Below are positions 33,936 through 43,365 of a DNA stretch of 64,000 bases, piece after piece. The notes under the pieces were generated by a model. That model was given only the letters and a program-made list of their open reading frames with translations. It ran no database searches and was not told the DNA's origin. This DNA comes from Eubacterium sp. GTDB taxonomy: Bacteria; Bacillota; Clostridia; Lachnospirales; Lachnospiraceae. Both the position numbers and the translations under genes were made by a program. The DNA is taken from assembly GCA_024684035.1 (NCBI GenBank), contig JAIKXQ010000073.1, forward strand, positions 22,075 through 86,074. Direction: 5' to 3'. Within the stretch, counting starts at the first letter, position 1; every line of letters starts with the position of its first letter.

Positions 33936-33978
33936 CCGCTCATCTGTTGACAATACAGCAGATGAGCGGTATTTTTTT
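33936..33978 (+). terminator. Terminator after the lrgB-like gene
   Basis: ACCGCTCATCTGttgacaataCAGcAGATGAGCGGTATTTTTTTT. Confidence 0.75.
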
Positions 33979-34178
33979 TATCGGGTTCGATAAGAAAACA
34001 AATAGAAAAGTAACACTATGTGACTTATTTACACGGTACTTTGTAACATAAATGTAAAAAACATTGGTAATTCTGTTGCAAATACGAAACAACTGTGCTA
34101 CTATGTATTCGTATCGAAGAATTGTTTCGTAAATATTACGGGCGTGTGCAGTAACGCCACGTTGAGGAGGTTTTACGG

Positions 34179-35510
34179 TTGAATTCATTAAAACGAAGAA
34201 TTATTGCAGCAACATTAAGTATGGCGCTGATCGGCGCGCAGGCACTTCCTGTAGGCGCTGATACAGCTGATGATATTGCGGCTGTTCAGGCTCAGCAGGA
34301 GCAGACAAACGCAGCACTGTACGATGTACAGAGTTCTATTGACAGTCTTGAAGGACAGAAGCAGGAGATTCTTGATCAGATCGACGGTTATGATCAGCAG
34401 CTGGTTCTGACCATGGCATCGATCCAGTCCCTGGATCAGCAGGTCGCTCAGAAAGAGAAAGATCTCGAAAAGACAGCCAAGGATCTCAAGAAGGCCCAGA
34501 AGGACGAGAAAGTTCAGTATGAGGCGATGAAGAAGAGAATCCAGTACCTGTATGAGCAGGGCGGACGCAACGGTTGGGTTGACGTTATGATGGGAGATGT
34601 ATCCCTGTCAGAGGGAATGGACAAAGTAGACAATACTCAGTCCATGTACAAATACGACCGCGAAGAGCTTGAGAACTACACAAAGACTGCTGAGGAAGTA
34701 AAGAAACTTCAGGCACAGCAGACACAGCAGAAATCTTCCCTGGAGGCTATGAAGCAGGAGCAGGAGGGAGCGAAAGCAAACCTCGAGGCGCTCAAAGAGC
34801 AGGCACAGGCTGAGAATGAAAACTACGATCAGCAGATTGCTCAGGCACAGGCAACTGCGGATGAGTACTATGCTCTGATCGAGCAGCAGAACGCTCAGAT
34901 CGCTCAGCTTCAGGAACAGAAAGCTGCTGAGGATGAAGCTGCCCGCCAGGCTGCTGAGGCAGAAGCTGCCCGTCAGGCCGCTGAGCAGGAAGCTGCTCAG
35001 AATGTGCAGACAAGCGGTGAGACATACACAGGAAATGATGGCGACGCACAGTCCGATGCCGGCTATTCTGAGGACACAAGCTCTTACAGTGAGAGTACAG
35101 GTTCTTCTGAAGCTCAGACAACGGTATCCGCACCGGTATCCGCACCGGTAAGCAACGGTACAGGCGTTTCCGGATCCGCAATCGCAAGCTATGCTTGCCA
35201 GTTCACCGGAAATCCTTATGTATGGGGTGGTACATCCCTTACAAACGGAGCTGACTGTTCCGGATTCGTTCAGTCTGTGTACAGACAGTTTGGAATCAAC
35301 CTTTCCAGAACTACATATACACAGGCAAATGAGGGTGTTGCAGTATCCTACAATGATATGCAGCCCGGAGATGTTATCAACTATGGTTTCCATACAGCGA
35401 TCTACATCGGAAACAACCAGATCGTACACGCTGCAGATGAGAGCCTGGGTATCATCGTTCAGAGTAATCCGGCATATCAGCCGATCGTAACAATCAGAAG
35501 ATTCGTCTGA
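34179..35510 (+). CDS. Secreted NlpC/P60 peptidoglycan hydrolase with N-terminal coiled coil (PcsB/CwlO-like)
   Basis: TTG start after GAGGAGG; long coiled coil; C-terminal ASYACQFTGNPYVWGGTSLTNGADCSGFVQSVYRQFG...GDVINYGFHTAIYIGNNQIVHA. Confidence 0.9.
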   Translation: MNSLKRRIIAATLSMALIGAQALPVGADTADDIAAVQAQQEQTNAALYDVQSSIDSLEGQKQEILDQIDGYDQQLVLTMASIQSLDQQVAQKEKDLEKTAKDLKKAQKDEKVQYEAMKKRIQYLYEQGGRNGWVDVMMGDVSLSEGMDKVDNTQSMYKYDREELENYTKTAEEVKKLQAQQTQQKSSLEAMKQEQEGAKANLEALKEQAQAENENYDQQIAQAQATADEYYALIEQQNAQIAQLQEQKAAEDEAARQAAEAEAARQAAEQEAAQNVQTSGETYTGNDGDAQSDAGYSEDTSSYSESTGSSEAQTTVSAPVSAPVSNGTGVSGSAIASYACQFTGNPYVWGGTSLTNGADCSGFVQSVYRQFGINLSRTTYTQANEGVAVSYNDMQPGDVINYGFHTAIYIGNNQIVHAADESLGIIVQSNPAYQPIVTIRRFV

Positions 35511-35610
35511 AATTGAAAAGCACAGCTTTGCCTGTGTGAAAGAATTGAAATTAACTGATCGGGGAACTGCCTTCTGGCAGATGGTCAGTTGAGTAGGGAG
35601 TATTCTATAT

Positions 35611-35643
35611 AAGCAGTCATGGCTTCGGCCATGGCTGTTTTTT
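35611..35643 (+). terminator. Terminator after the NlpC/P60 gene
   Basis: CAGtCATGGCttcgGCCATGgCTGTTTTTTC. Confidence 0.75.
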
Positions 35644-35712
35644 CGTCTCATAGGAAATTCCTCCGAATTTCCCATGAGACAAAACGCTCCGCTTAGATGC
35701 GCAGCCCGCAGA
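35644..35712. repeat. Dispersed intergenic repeat, modules 1+2
   Basis: GTCTCATAGGAAATTCCTCCGAATTTCCCATGAGACAAAACGCTCCGCTTAGATGCGCAGCCCGCAGA. Confidence 0.88.
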
Positions 35713-35850
35713 ACACAGAATGAACATATTTTCATCAAATTTGAATCACATTTTTCACAAAAATCCATCACAATCTGACCGTATGATAAGAACCATAGAA
35801 GACAGGCAACGCAGTGTTGTGAATATAGAAAGACAGGAAAGGTGAAGATT

Positions 35851-37254
35851 ATGAATGGATACGATAATTTCAATTACGACGGAAACAATGATTTACACCG
35901 GAACAATACAGAAAGTAGTTTTTCAGAGGGCGAGCGGAACGGAGCTCACTTCGAGGGCAATGGAAATTTGAATAATGGCAGCCGCAGAGGAAATACAGGA
36001 AAAAGAAAACGCGGAAATTCCGGAAAGTTCATGACAGTCGTTGCCCTGGCAGCGGCCTTCGGCGTCACTGCCGGCGGAACGGCATACGGAGTAAATTACA
36101 CAGCCGGAAAGCTTTTCGGAGGCGCAACGGAGAGTCAGGCGCAGGCTTCCGGTACAAAGTCGGACACGAACAGTACCGCAGCTGAGGCCAGTCTCACAAC
36201 AGCGAAAAAGACAAAGAGTATTGAGACTACAACAACGAATACCTCAGGCGTGATGACGGTGGCAGATGTCGCAAAAGAGGCAATGCCATCCATGGTTACC
36301 ATCTCCACGATGTCGGTGCAGGAGATGCGCAGCTTCTTCGGAGGATCTCAGAAATATGAGGTGCAGGGCGCCGGAACCGGTGTGATCATCGGAGAGACCG
36401 ATGAGGAAATCCTCATCGCCACAAACAATCATGTAATCAGCGGAGCCCAGACCGTATCCATCGGCTTTGTAGATGAGTCGGTTGTATCTGCGGCAATTAA
36501 GGGGACGGATGCAGAGAACGATCTTGCTGTTGTGGCTGTAAAGAAAGCAGATGTGACAGACAGCACAATGGAGCAGATCAAGGTAATCACTGTTGGTGAT
36601 TCCGACGAACTTCAGCTCGGAGAGCAGGTGGTGGCCATCGGAAACGCACTTGGCTATGGGCAGTCAGTTACCAGCGGTTATGTAAGTGCTTTGAACAGAA
36701 CGCTGGATATGAGTGACGGGACAACAGATTACAATTCAACGGGACTGATCCAGACGGATGCCGCGATCAACTCAGGAAACTCCGGCGGCGCCCTTCTCAA
36801 TATGAAAGGTGAACTCATCGGAATCAACGAGGCAAAGAGTTCTGCCGGATCCGGAGAAGCCTCTGTAGACAATATGGGATTTGCGATCCCGATGTCCAAG
36901 GCAAAATCTATTCTCAGCGACCTTATGAATCAGGAGACAAAGACCAGGTACGCGGAGAATGAGAGAGGACGTCTGGGTGTGAATGTAGCGGATGTCACAG
37001 CCGAATATGCACAGGCCTACAATATGCCGGAGGGTGTATGTATTACGGATACACAGATGGACAGCGCAGCGGCTCTGGCCGGACTTCAGCAGGGAGATGT
37101 GATCACGAAGTTCGGCGATACGGATGTAAAGACCGCCTCAGAACTCAAGGAAGCTCTTGCCTATTACACATCCGGAGATACTGTTGATGTCACTGTACAG
37201 AGAAATAGCAGTGGCCATTATGAGGAAATGACGGTAAGCGTCACCCTCCAGTGA
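35851..37254 (+). CDS. HtrA/DegP-type trypsin-like serine protease with PDZ domain
   Basis: ATNNHVISG, DLAVVAV, QTDAAINSGNSGGALLN; C-terminal PDZ ALAGLQQGDVITKFGDTDV. Confidence 0.92.
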   Translation: MNGYDNFNYDGNNDLHRNNTESSFSEGERNGAHFEGNGNLNNGSRRGNTGKRKRGNSGKFMTVVALAAAFGVTAGGTAYGVNYTAGKLFGGATESQAQASGTKSDTNSTAAEASLTTAKKTKSIETTTTNTSGVMTVADVAKEAMPSMVTISTMSVQEMRSFFGGSQKYEVQGAGTGVIIGETDEEILIATNNHVISGAQTVSIGFVDESVVSAAIKGTDAENDLAVVAVKKADVTDSTMEQIKVITVGDSDELQLGEQVVAIGNALGYGQSVTSGYVSALNRTLDMSDGTTDYNSTGLIQTDAAINSGNSGGALLNMKGELIGINEAKSSAGSGEASVDNMGFAIPMSKAKSILSDLMNQETKTRYAENERGRLGVNVADVTAEYAQAYNMPEGVCITDTQMDSAAALAGLQQGDVITKFGDTDVKTASELKEALAYYTSGDTVDVTVQRNSSGHYEEMTVSVTLQ

Positions 37255-37417
37255 AATGTTATTGTCTGCCATCCGTATCCATGAATTACCCCCCTATAAT
37301 GTGTAGTACCTCTATAATCTGAATTACACGACAGCGGATGGATTCAATATATAGATAATAAAGGACAGCTGTGAGAAAAACATACGATGGTTTTTCCCGC
37401 AGCTGTCTCTTTTTTTG

Positions 37418-37474
37418 TGGTATAGGAAATTGCTTCGCAATCCCTATGAGACAAAACGCTCCGCGTACTTTGTT
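37418..37474. repeat. Dispersed intergenic repeat, short form
   Basis: GTGGTATAGGAAATTGCTTCGCAATCCCTATGAGACAAAACGCTCCGCGTACTTTGTTG. Confidence 0.8.
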
Positions 37475-37565
37475 GAAAATATGTATGGAATATAAAATAT
37501 ATTTGAGATATGATGAAAGGGTATGATATAAAAAACATGAATCAATCATTGAAGAGGAGAGCTTT

Positions 37566-39092
37566 ATGAGAGAAGGGCACAGAAATGCATCATCTATGGT
37601 GCAGAATCTACGAAGGTTATTTTGTTTTCGGGCAGCGCTGGTGATCTTGTTGACAGGGGCTGCCTTTCTTTTTCTGACTCCGAAAACGATATCGGCAGCC
37701 GTAAAGGCGATTCATGTACAGGGAACGCAGTTGGTAGACAGCTCCGGTGAGCAGGTACAGCTCTGCGGCGTGAGTACACATGGCCTTCAGTGGTATCCGC
37801 AGTATGTCAATGAGGCGTCGTTTGCCAGTCTCAAGGGCATCTGGGGGGCAAATGTGGTTCGTCTGGCCATGTATACCGGTGAGGGCGGATATTGTACCGG
37901 GGGCGATAAGACTCGTCTGGAGCAGATCATCGACACCGGTGTCAAGGCGGCAAACAATCAGGGAATGTACTGCATCATTGACTGGCACACCCTCAGCGAC
38001 TCCAATCCACAGACATATCAGGGAGAGGCGGTGAATTTTTTTAGAAAAATGTCCGCGAAGTATGCCTCCTACAACAATGTCATTTATGAAATCTGTAACG
38101 AGCCCTGTAACGGAACGACCTGGGGACAGGTGAAATCCTACGCGGATGCAGTTGTTGCGGCCATTCGGGCAAATGACAAGAAGGCTCTTATTCTCGTTGG
38201 AACGCCGAACTGGGCACAGTTGGGACTCGACGGTTCTCTCTACAACGCATATTACAGTAACCAGACGGATACGGATCTGAATACGATTCTGAACAACAGG
38301 ATCAGCGACAGTAACCTGATGTACACCTGTCACTTCTATGCAACCACTCACGTGGACTGGCTTCGTGCCCGTGTGAACAGGGCGATCGACGCGGGACTTC
38401 CTGTATTCATTTCCGAATGCAGCATCTGTGATTCCTCAGGCGGCGGAAACATTGATTATACGCAGGCGGATGCCTGGAAAAATCTGATCGTCCAGCGAAG
38501 ATTATCGTTCTGTGCCTGGAGTCTGTGCAACAAGGCGGAGACATCTGCATTGATCTCTTCGGGGTGTCAGAAGACTTCCGGGTGGTCGGATTCTGATTTG
38601 TCCACCACCGGAAAGTGGTTTAAGAAGTTTATCTGGAATCAGGGAGAATTGTCGAAGCCGACGCCCGAAGGCGCCATGTTCCGCCTCTATCATCCACATA
38701 CGGGTGAGCACTTCTATACAAGCAGCCGGCTGGAGAGAAATACGCTGGTGAGCCGTGGATGGATTTATGAGGGAATCGGCTGGTATGCGCCGAAGAAATC
38801 CACGACACCGGTATACCGTCTGTACTATCCTTTTACAACGGATCATCATTACACGTCCGATAAACATGAGTACGACACACTCATCAAGAAATACGGATGG
38901 AAGGGAGAGGGAATCGGCTGGTATTCCAGTGACAGTAAAGAGGTGCCGATCTACAGACAGTACAATCCGGGGGCACGTACCGGTGCGCATAATTATTCCG
39001 ACAGCAAATACGAAAATGATGTGCTTGTTTCGAAACACGGATGGATTGCGGAAGGAATCGGCTGGTACGGAATCAAGCAGGAAAGCAGATAA
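37566..39092 (+). CDS. Secreted GH5 endoglucanase with C-terminal DUF5648-like repeats
   Basis: CGVSTHGLQWYP...VRLAMYTGEGGY...YCIIDWHTLSD...VIYEICNEPCNGTTW...PVFISECSICDSSGGG; then three FRLYHPHTGEHFYTSS...GWIYEGIGWYAP repeats. Confidence 0.9.
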   Translation: MREGHRNASSMVQNLRRLFCFRAALVILLTGAAFLFLTPKTISAAVKAIHVQGTQLVDSSGEQVQLCGVSTHGLQWYPQYVNEASFASLKGIWGANVVRLAMYTGEGGYCTGGDKTRLEQIIDTGVKAANNQGMYCIIDWHTLSDSNPQTYQGEAVNFFRKMSAKYASYNNVIYEICNEPCNGTTWGQVKSYADAVVAAIRANDKKALILVGTPNWAQLGLDGSLYNAYYSNQTDTDLNTILNNRISDSNLMYTCHFYATTHVDWLRARVNRAIDAGLPVFISECSICDSSGGGNIDYTQADAWKNLIVQRRLSFCAWSLCNKAETSALISSGCQKTSGWSDSDLSTTGKWFKKFIWNQGELSKPTPEGAMFRLYHPHTGEHFYTSSRLERNTLVSRGWIYEGIGWYAPKKSTTPVYRLYYPFTTDHHYTSDKHEYDTLIKKYGWKGEGIGWYSSDSKEVPIYRQYNPGARTGAHNYSDSKYENDVLVSKHGWIAEGIGWYGIKQESR

Positions 39093-39149
39093 AGAATCGA
39101 TAGAAGTATCATTGTTAAGGGAACGCTGTTTTTCAGGGTTCCCTTAATT

Positions 39150-39180
39150 ATGGTATAGGAAATTGCTCCGCAATCCCTAA
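39150..39180. repeat. Dispersed repeat, hairpin module fragment
   Basis: ATGGTATAGGAAATTGCTCCGCAATCCCTA. Confidence 0.7.
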
Positions 39181-39348
39181 AAAATACTGAAAATTCATCA
39201 ATCTTCGTGTGTCCATGGTTTTACTGTCGTCACATTTGATGGTATAATACTTTTTTAGAATTACGGAAATGACAGAAAAGATGAGTGCAAATCATATAAA
39301 AGAGAAAAAGTACTCGTCAGTCTGGCCGCAGTCAGAGGAGGTTTACAC

Positions 39349-40971
39349 ATGAACGGTGCAGAAGCAATGGTAAAATGTCTGGAAGCAGAGGGGATCACAC
39401 AGATCTTCGGTATTCCGGGCGTTGCAATCGCCCCTTTCTATGAGGCGATGTATAATTCGAAGAACTTACAGCATATCCTGGTGAGACAGGAACAGGCAGC
39501 GGGACATGCTGCCAGCGGATATGCCCGCATTTCGAAGAAGCCGGCCGTCTGTGTCACATCCTCAGGCCCCGGCGCGACGAATCTTATTACTGCTCTTGCC
39601 ACTGCCTATGCGGACAGTATTCCGATGGTGGCAATTACGGGACAGGTAAACAGCAATCTTCTCGGAAGAGATGTTTTTCAGGAAGCGGACATGCGCGGAG
39701 CTACAGAGTCTTTCGTCAAGTACAGCTACCTCGTAAAAAACGCAGACGATCTTCCGAGAGTGTTTAAGGAAGCATTCTATATTGCCTCTACAGGAAGACA
39801 GGGCCCGGTTCTCATCGATATTCCCTGCGACGTGCAGATGGCTCAGTTGAAAAAAGAATTCAAATACCCGGAAGAAGTTAACATCCGGGGATATAAACCG
39901 AGTACAAAGGGAAACGGACAGCAGATGGCAAAGGTGATCGCAGCCATCAACAAGGCGAAAAAGCCTTTGATCTGTGCCGGCGGCGGTGTAATCCTCGGTG
40001 ACGGAGAGAAAGTAGTTACAGAATTCTGCGAGAAGTTTAATATCCCGCTGGTAACTACGATGATGGGAATCGGTGTCATGCCGAAGAAACATCCTCTCTA
40101 TTTCGGTATGCTTGGCAACAACGGAAAGCCCTACGCGAACCGTGCTGTGGCAAACAGTGATCTTCTCATTGTTGCCGGCGCAAGAATCGCGGACCGTGCG
40201 GTGCCGAAGCCGGAGAATCTCGAGAAACAGGTCAATGTCATTCACATCGACATAGACTCCGCAGAGATCGGTAAAAACCTTGGACCTACCATTCCGCTGG
40301 TGGGCGATATCAAGAACATTTTCAACTCCCTTCTTGAGGCGGATATCAAGATCGATACGAAGGAATGGATCGGTACTCTGGAGGAGATCAAGACAAGCAC
40401 AGTGGATCACAGAGTTTTCAGTAACCGTCTGGTTAATCCGATGATTCTTGTGCAGACACTCTCCGAGAAAATGGATGACAATGCTGTATATGTAGCGGAT
40501 GTGGGACAGAATCAGCTCTGGTCTGCGGACAATTACGTGATGAAGTCCGGTCGTTTCATGACCACCGGAGGAATGGGAACCATGGGATATTCGATCCCGG
40601 CGGCCATCGGCGTAAAGGTCTGCGAGCCGGATCGTCAGGTTGTTGCCGTCTGCGGAGACGGAGATTTCCAGATGTCCATGTTTGAGCTTGGCACCATGGC
40701 TGTCAACCGGATTCCGCTGAAGATTCTCATAATGAGAAATCAGTATCTCGGACTGGTGCGTGAACATCAGGAGAAGACCTATGAGGGACATTATTCCGGC
40801 GTGCAGCTGCACAACTATCCGCACTATGATCATTTGGCGGCGGCCTATGATATGGATTACTTCCATGCACAGGAGAACGAGGAGCTGGATGCGGAACTCG
40901 ATCGATTCCTGAAGTGCAAAAATGCGGCCATCATGGTCTGCGAGATCGACAGTTTCAATAAAGTTAAGTAA
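39349..40971 (+). CDS. ilvB: Acetolactate synthase large subunit
   Basis: MNGAEAMVKCLEAEGITQIFGIPGVAIAPFYEA...GPGATNLITALATAYADSIPMVAITGQV; ThDP motif GDGDFQMSM. Confidence 0.88.
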   Translation: MNGAEAMVKCLEAEGITQIFGIPGVAIAPFYEAMYNSKNLQHILVRQEQAAGHAASGYARISKKPAVCVTSSGPGATNLITALATAYADSIPMVAITGQVNSNLLGRDVFQEADMRGATESFVKYSYLVKNADDLPRVFKEAFYIASTGRQGPVLIDIPCDVQMAQLKKEFKYPEEVNIRGYKPSTKGNGQQMAKVIAAINKAKKPLICAGGGVILGDGEKVVTEFCEKFNIPLVTTMMGIGVMPKKHPLYFGMLGNNGKPYANRAVANSDLLIVAGARIADRAVPKPENLEKQVNVIHIDIDSAEIGKNLGPTIPLVGDIKNIFNSLLEADIKIDTKEWIGTLEEIKTSTVDHRVFSNRLVNPMILVQTLSEKMDDNAVYVADVGQNQLWSADNYVMKSGRFMTTGGMGTMGYSIPAAIGVKVCEPDRQVVAVCGDGDFQMSMFELGTMAVNRIPLKILIMRNQYLGLVREHQEKTYEGHYSGVQLHNYPHYDHLAAAYDMDYFHAQENEELDAELDRFLKCKNAAIMVCEIDSFNKVK

Positions 40972-40983
40972 GGAGAGAAGGAC

Positions 40984-41457
40984 ATGAAGGGTATTTTTTC
41001 GGTATTGGTAGAAAACAAAGACGGTGTTCTCTCCGGTATAGCAGGACTCTTCGCCAGAAGGGGATATAACATCACCAGTCTTGCGGTGGGCGAGACGGAG
41101 CGGCACGATGTGTCCAGTATGACGGTGGTATCCAACGGAGATGCGAGAACCATCGATCAGATTGAGAAGCATCTCAATAAGAAACTGGACGTGATAAAAG
41201 TCCGCAGACTGGACGAGTCAAAAAGTATCGAGCTTGAGATGATGCTGATCAAGGTTTCCTATAATATGACCAACCGTGCTTCTCTCATTGAGCTCTGCAG
41301 TGTCATGGGGGCGAGAATTGCACATGTATCGCCGAAAAACATGGTGATTGAGATGCACGCGGCACCTGACACAATCGTGGAATTCATCGATCTGGTTCGC
41401 AACTTCGGAATTCTAGAGGTTCAGAGAACCGGAACGATCGCGATGTCCAAGAGCTGA
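40984..41457 (+). CDS. ilvN: Acetolactate synthase small subunit
   Basis: ACT-domain FSVLVENKDGVLSGIAGLFARRGYNITSLAVGETE. Confidence 0.92.
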   Translation: MKGIFSVLVENKDGVLSGIAGLFARRGYNITSLAVGETERHDVSSMTVVSNGDARTIDQIEKHLNKKLDVIKVRRLDESKSIELEMMLIKVSYNMTNRASLIELCSVMGARIAHVSPKNMVIEMHAAPDTIVEFIDLVRNFGILEVQRTGTIAMSKS

Positions 41458-41482
41458 GAGCGGGACAGAATGGTATAAAGAA

Positions 41483-41525
41483 CAGCGGGATGTGGAGAAA
41501 AAACTCTTGTTCCGCTGTTTTTTTA
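41483..41525 (+). terminator. Terminator after ilvN
   Basis: ACAGCGGgatgtggagaaaaaactcttgttCCGCTGTTTTTTT. Confidence 0.65.
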
Positions 41526-41637
41526 GATGCAGAAACAAAGAATTCTGTTACAATAATGTAGATGCCGGATGCGCCTCCGTTTGAACGCGATCGCGGCAAA
41601 AAAAGCAAGAATTTTTATGAAATCGGGGAATACAACG

Positions 41638-43281
41638 ATGAAGAAGCAGGCATACAATCCATATCTGCCGCTGAATGAATATATTCCGGACGCAGAACCT
41701 CATGTGTTCGGAGACAGAATCTATATCTACGGTTCGCATGACAAGGAGAACGGAGAGACGTTCTGTATGCGTCCGTATATCGTCTGGTCTGCACCGGTCA
41801 CGGATCTCTCTGACTGGAGCTGCGTAGAGACAGTCTATGATCAGTCCGAGGATCCTCTCTACAACAGTGAGACGGAGATGATCTACACCTATGCGCCGGA
41901 TGTGGTGCAGGGAAATGACGGACGTTTTTATATGTATTATTGTATGTCGGGAAGAGACGGCCACGGAGGGTACACGAACCCCATCAGTGTCGCGGTATCT
42001 GATGAGCCCGACGGTACCTTCCACTATCTCGGGATTGTCCGTGACAGGAACGGGCTTCCTCTGATGCGCTACGTGTGTTTTGATCCGGCGGTGATCAACG
42101 ACAACGGAACCATCCGCCTCTATTACGGCACATATTACGCATCTCACGAAAAGATGCCGGCGCGTATGAGAGAAAAAACCGAGAGTTCTATGTTCGGAAG
42201 AACCGTGGAGGAGATCCGCGAAGCGAAGGCATGGACGTCGGAGGACGGAAGAAGTTTTTCTGCCGGAATTTCGGGAGCAATTCATGTGGAGCTGGAAGAT
42301 GATATGCTCACAGCAAGAACCGTGCCGGTACGTATTGATGACGATGAATTCCGGAAGAGCGGTCACGCTTTTTTTGAGGGCTCTTCCATCAGAAGGATCT
42401 GTTTCATGCCGGACGGAACGGCAGCGGCTGCCGGTCAGATCGGAGGCAGCGTGGATGACTCGAACTCATTGTATTATTTTATCTATTCCTCCGACAAGAA
42501 TGATGAGCTCTGCTACGCGACCAGCAGGTATCCTGATCGGGACTTTGTCTTTGGCGGCACCATTGTTTCCGCAGGAGATGTGGGCTTCGAGGGGCGTAAG
42601 CCGAAACACAGATTGAACCATACGGGGACAACTCACGGAAGTATCGAGTGGATCAACCATCAGTGGTATGTTTTTTATCACAGACTGACTAATCAGTCGG
42701 ATTATTGCAGACAGGGATGCGCGGAAGCCATTGAAATCGGAATGGACGGATCGATTGAACAGGTGGAAGTGACAAGCTGTGGTTTGCACGACGGTCCTCT
42801 GGACGGTGGAGTAAACGGACCGGTTACATATCCGGCCGCAATCTGCTGCAATCTGACCAATGGAAGGATGCGTCACGGAAGCAACAGTAAGAAAGCCTAT
42901 GCTGCTCCGAAGATCATGTGTCAGAAGGAACTTTATCATACGGATGCTGCCGATGAGGGGAAGGCAGTTCACGGTGAACGCGGCGACGGTTATGAGCGCT
43001 TTGTCGGACAGATCGCAAACGGAACACTGATCGGGTATAAGTATTTCCAGTTTGCTAAGGGAGATGTGACGCTGACTGTCAGTATGCGAGGACGAGGCGG
43101 CGGACAACTCTATGTCACCACCGGCTTTGACGGCGAGGCAAAGGAAGTGATCGATCTTACAGACAGTGCGGCATGGAAGAAGTACACTGTCTCGTGGGAT
43201 CAGGAGGCTGGCGTTGCTCCGTTGTATTTTATGTACTCCGGTCGGGGAAATTATGAATTTCTGGAGTTTACGCTGGGGTAA
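41638..43281 (+). CDS. GH43-family glycosidase with C-terminal CBM6-like domain, apparently cytoplasmic
   Basis: NPYLPLNEYIPDAEPHVFGDRIYIYGSHDKENG...YTYAPDVVQGNDGRFYMYYC; no signal peptide. Confidence 0.87.
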   Translation: MKKQAYNPYLPLNEYIPDAEPHVFGDRIYIYGSHDKENGETFCMRPYIVWSAPVTDLSDWSCVETVYDQSEDPLYNSETEMIYTYAPDVVQGNDGRFYMYYCMSGRDGHGGYTNPISVAVSDEPDGTFHYLGIVRDRNGLPLMRYVCFDPAVINDNGTIRLYYGTYYASHEKMPARMREKTESSMFGRTVEEIREAKAWTSEDGRSFSAGISGAIHVELEDDMLTARTVPVRIDDDEFRKSGHAFFEGSSIRRICFMPDGTAAAAGQIGGSVDDSNSLYYFIYSSDKNDELCYATSRYPDRDFVFGGTIVSAGDVGFEGRKPKHRLNHTGTTHGSIEWINHQWYVFYHRLTNQSDYCRQGCAEAIEIGMDGSIEQVEVTSCGLHDGPLDGGVNGPVTYPAAICCNLTNGRMRHGSNSKKAYAAPKIMCQKELYHTDAADEGKAVHGERGDGYERFVGQIANGTLIGYKYFQFAKGDVTLTVSMRGRGGGQLYVTTGFDGEAKEVIDLTDSAAWKKYTVSWDQEAGVAPLYFMYSGRGNYEFLEFTLG

Positions 43282-43365
43282 CACAGGAGTAGAATACGGA
43301 ACGTATAAATAATGATTCTTATGAACGGCCTGTGGTGGAACAGGCCGGATAGGGGAGATTAAGAA

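Noticed and set aside
39180-39348. T-box leader upstream of ilvB
   Set aside because: No T-box motif (TGGNACCGCG) or terminator/antiterminator pair visible
39562-41172. Long antisense ORFs (e.g. 536 aa opposite ilvB, 807 aa at 42466..44889, 719 aa opposite GH16)
   Set aside because: Shadow ORFs of well-supported genes with low-complexity, family-less sequence and no RBS
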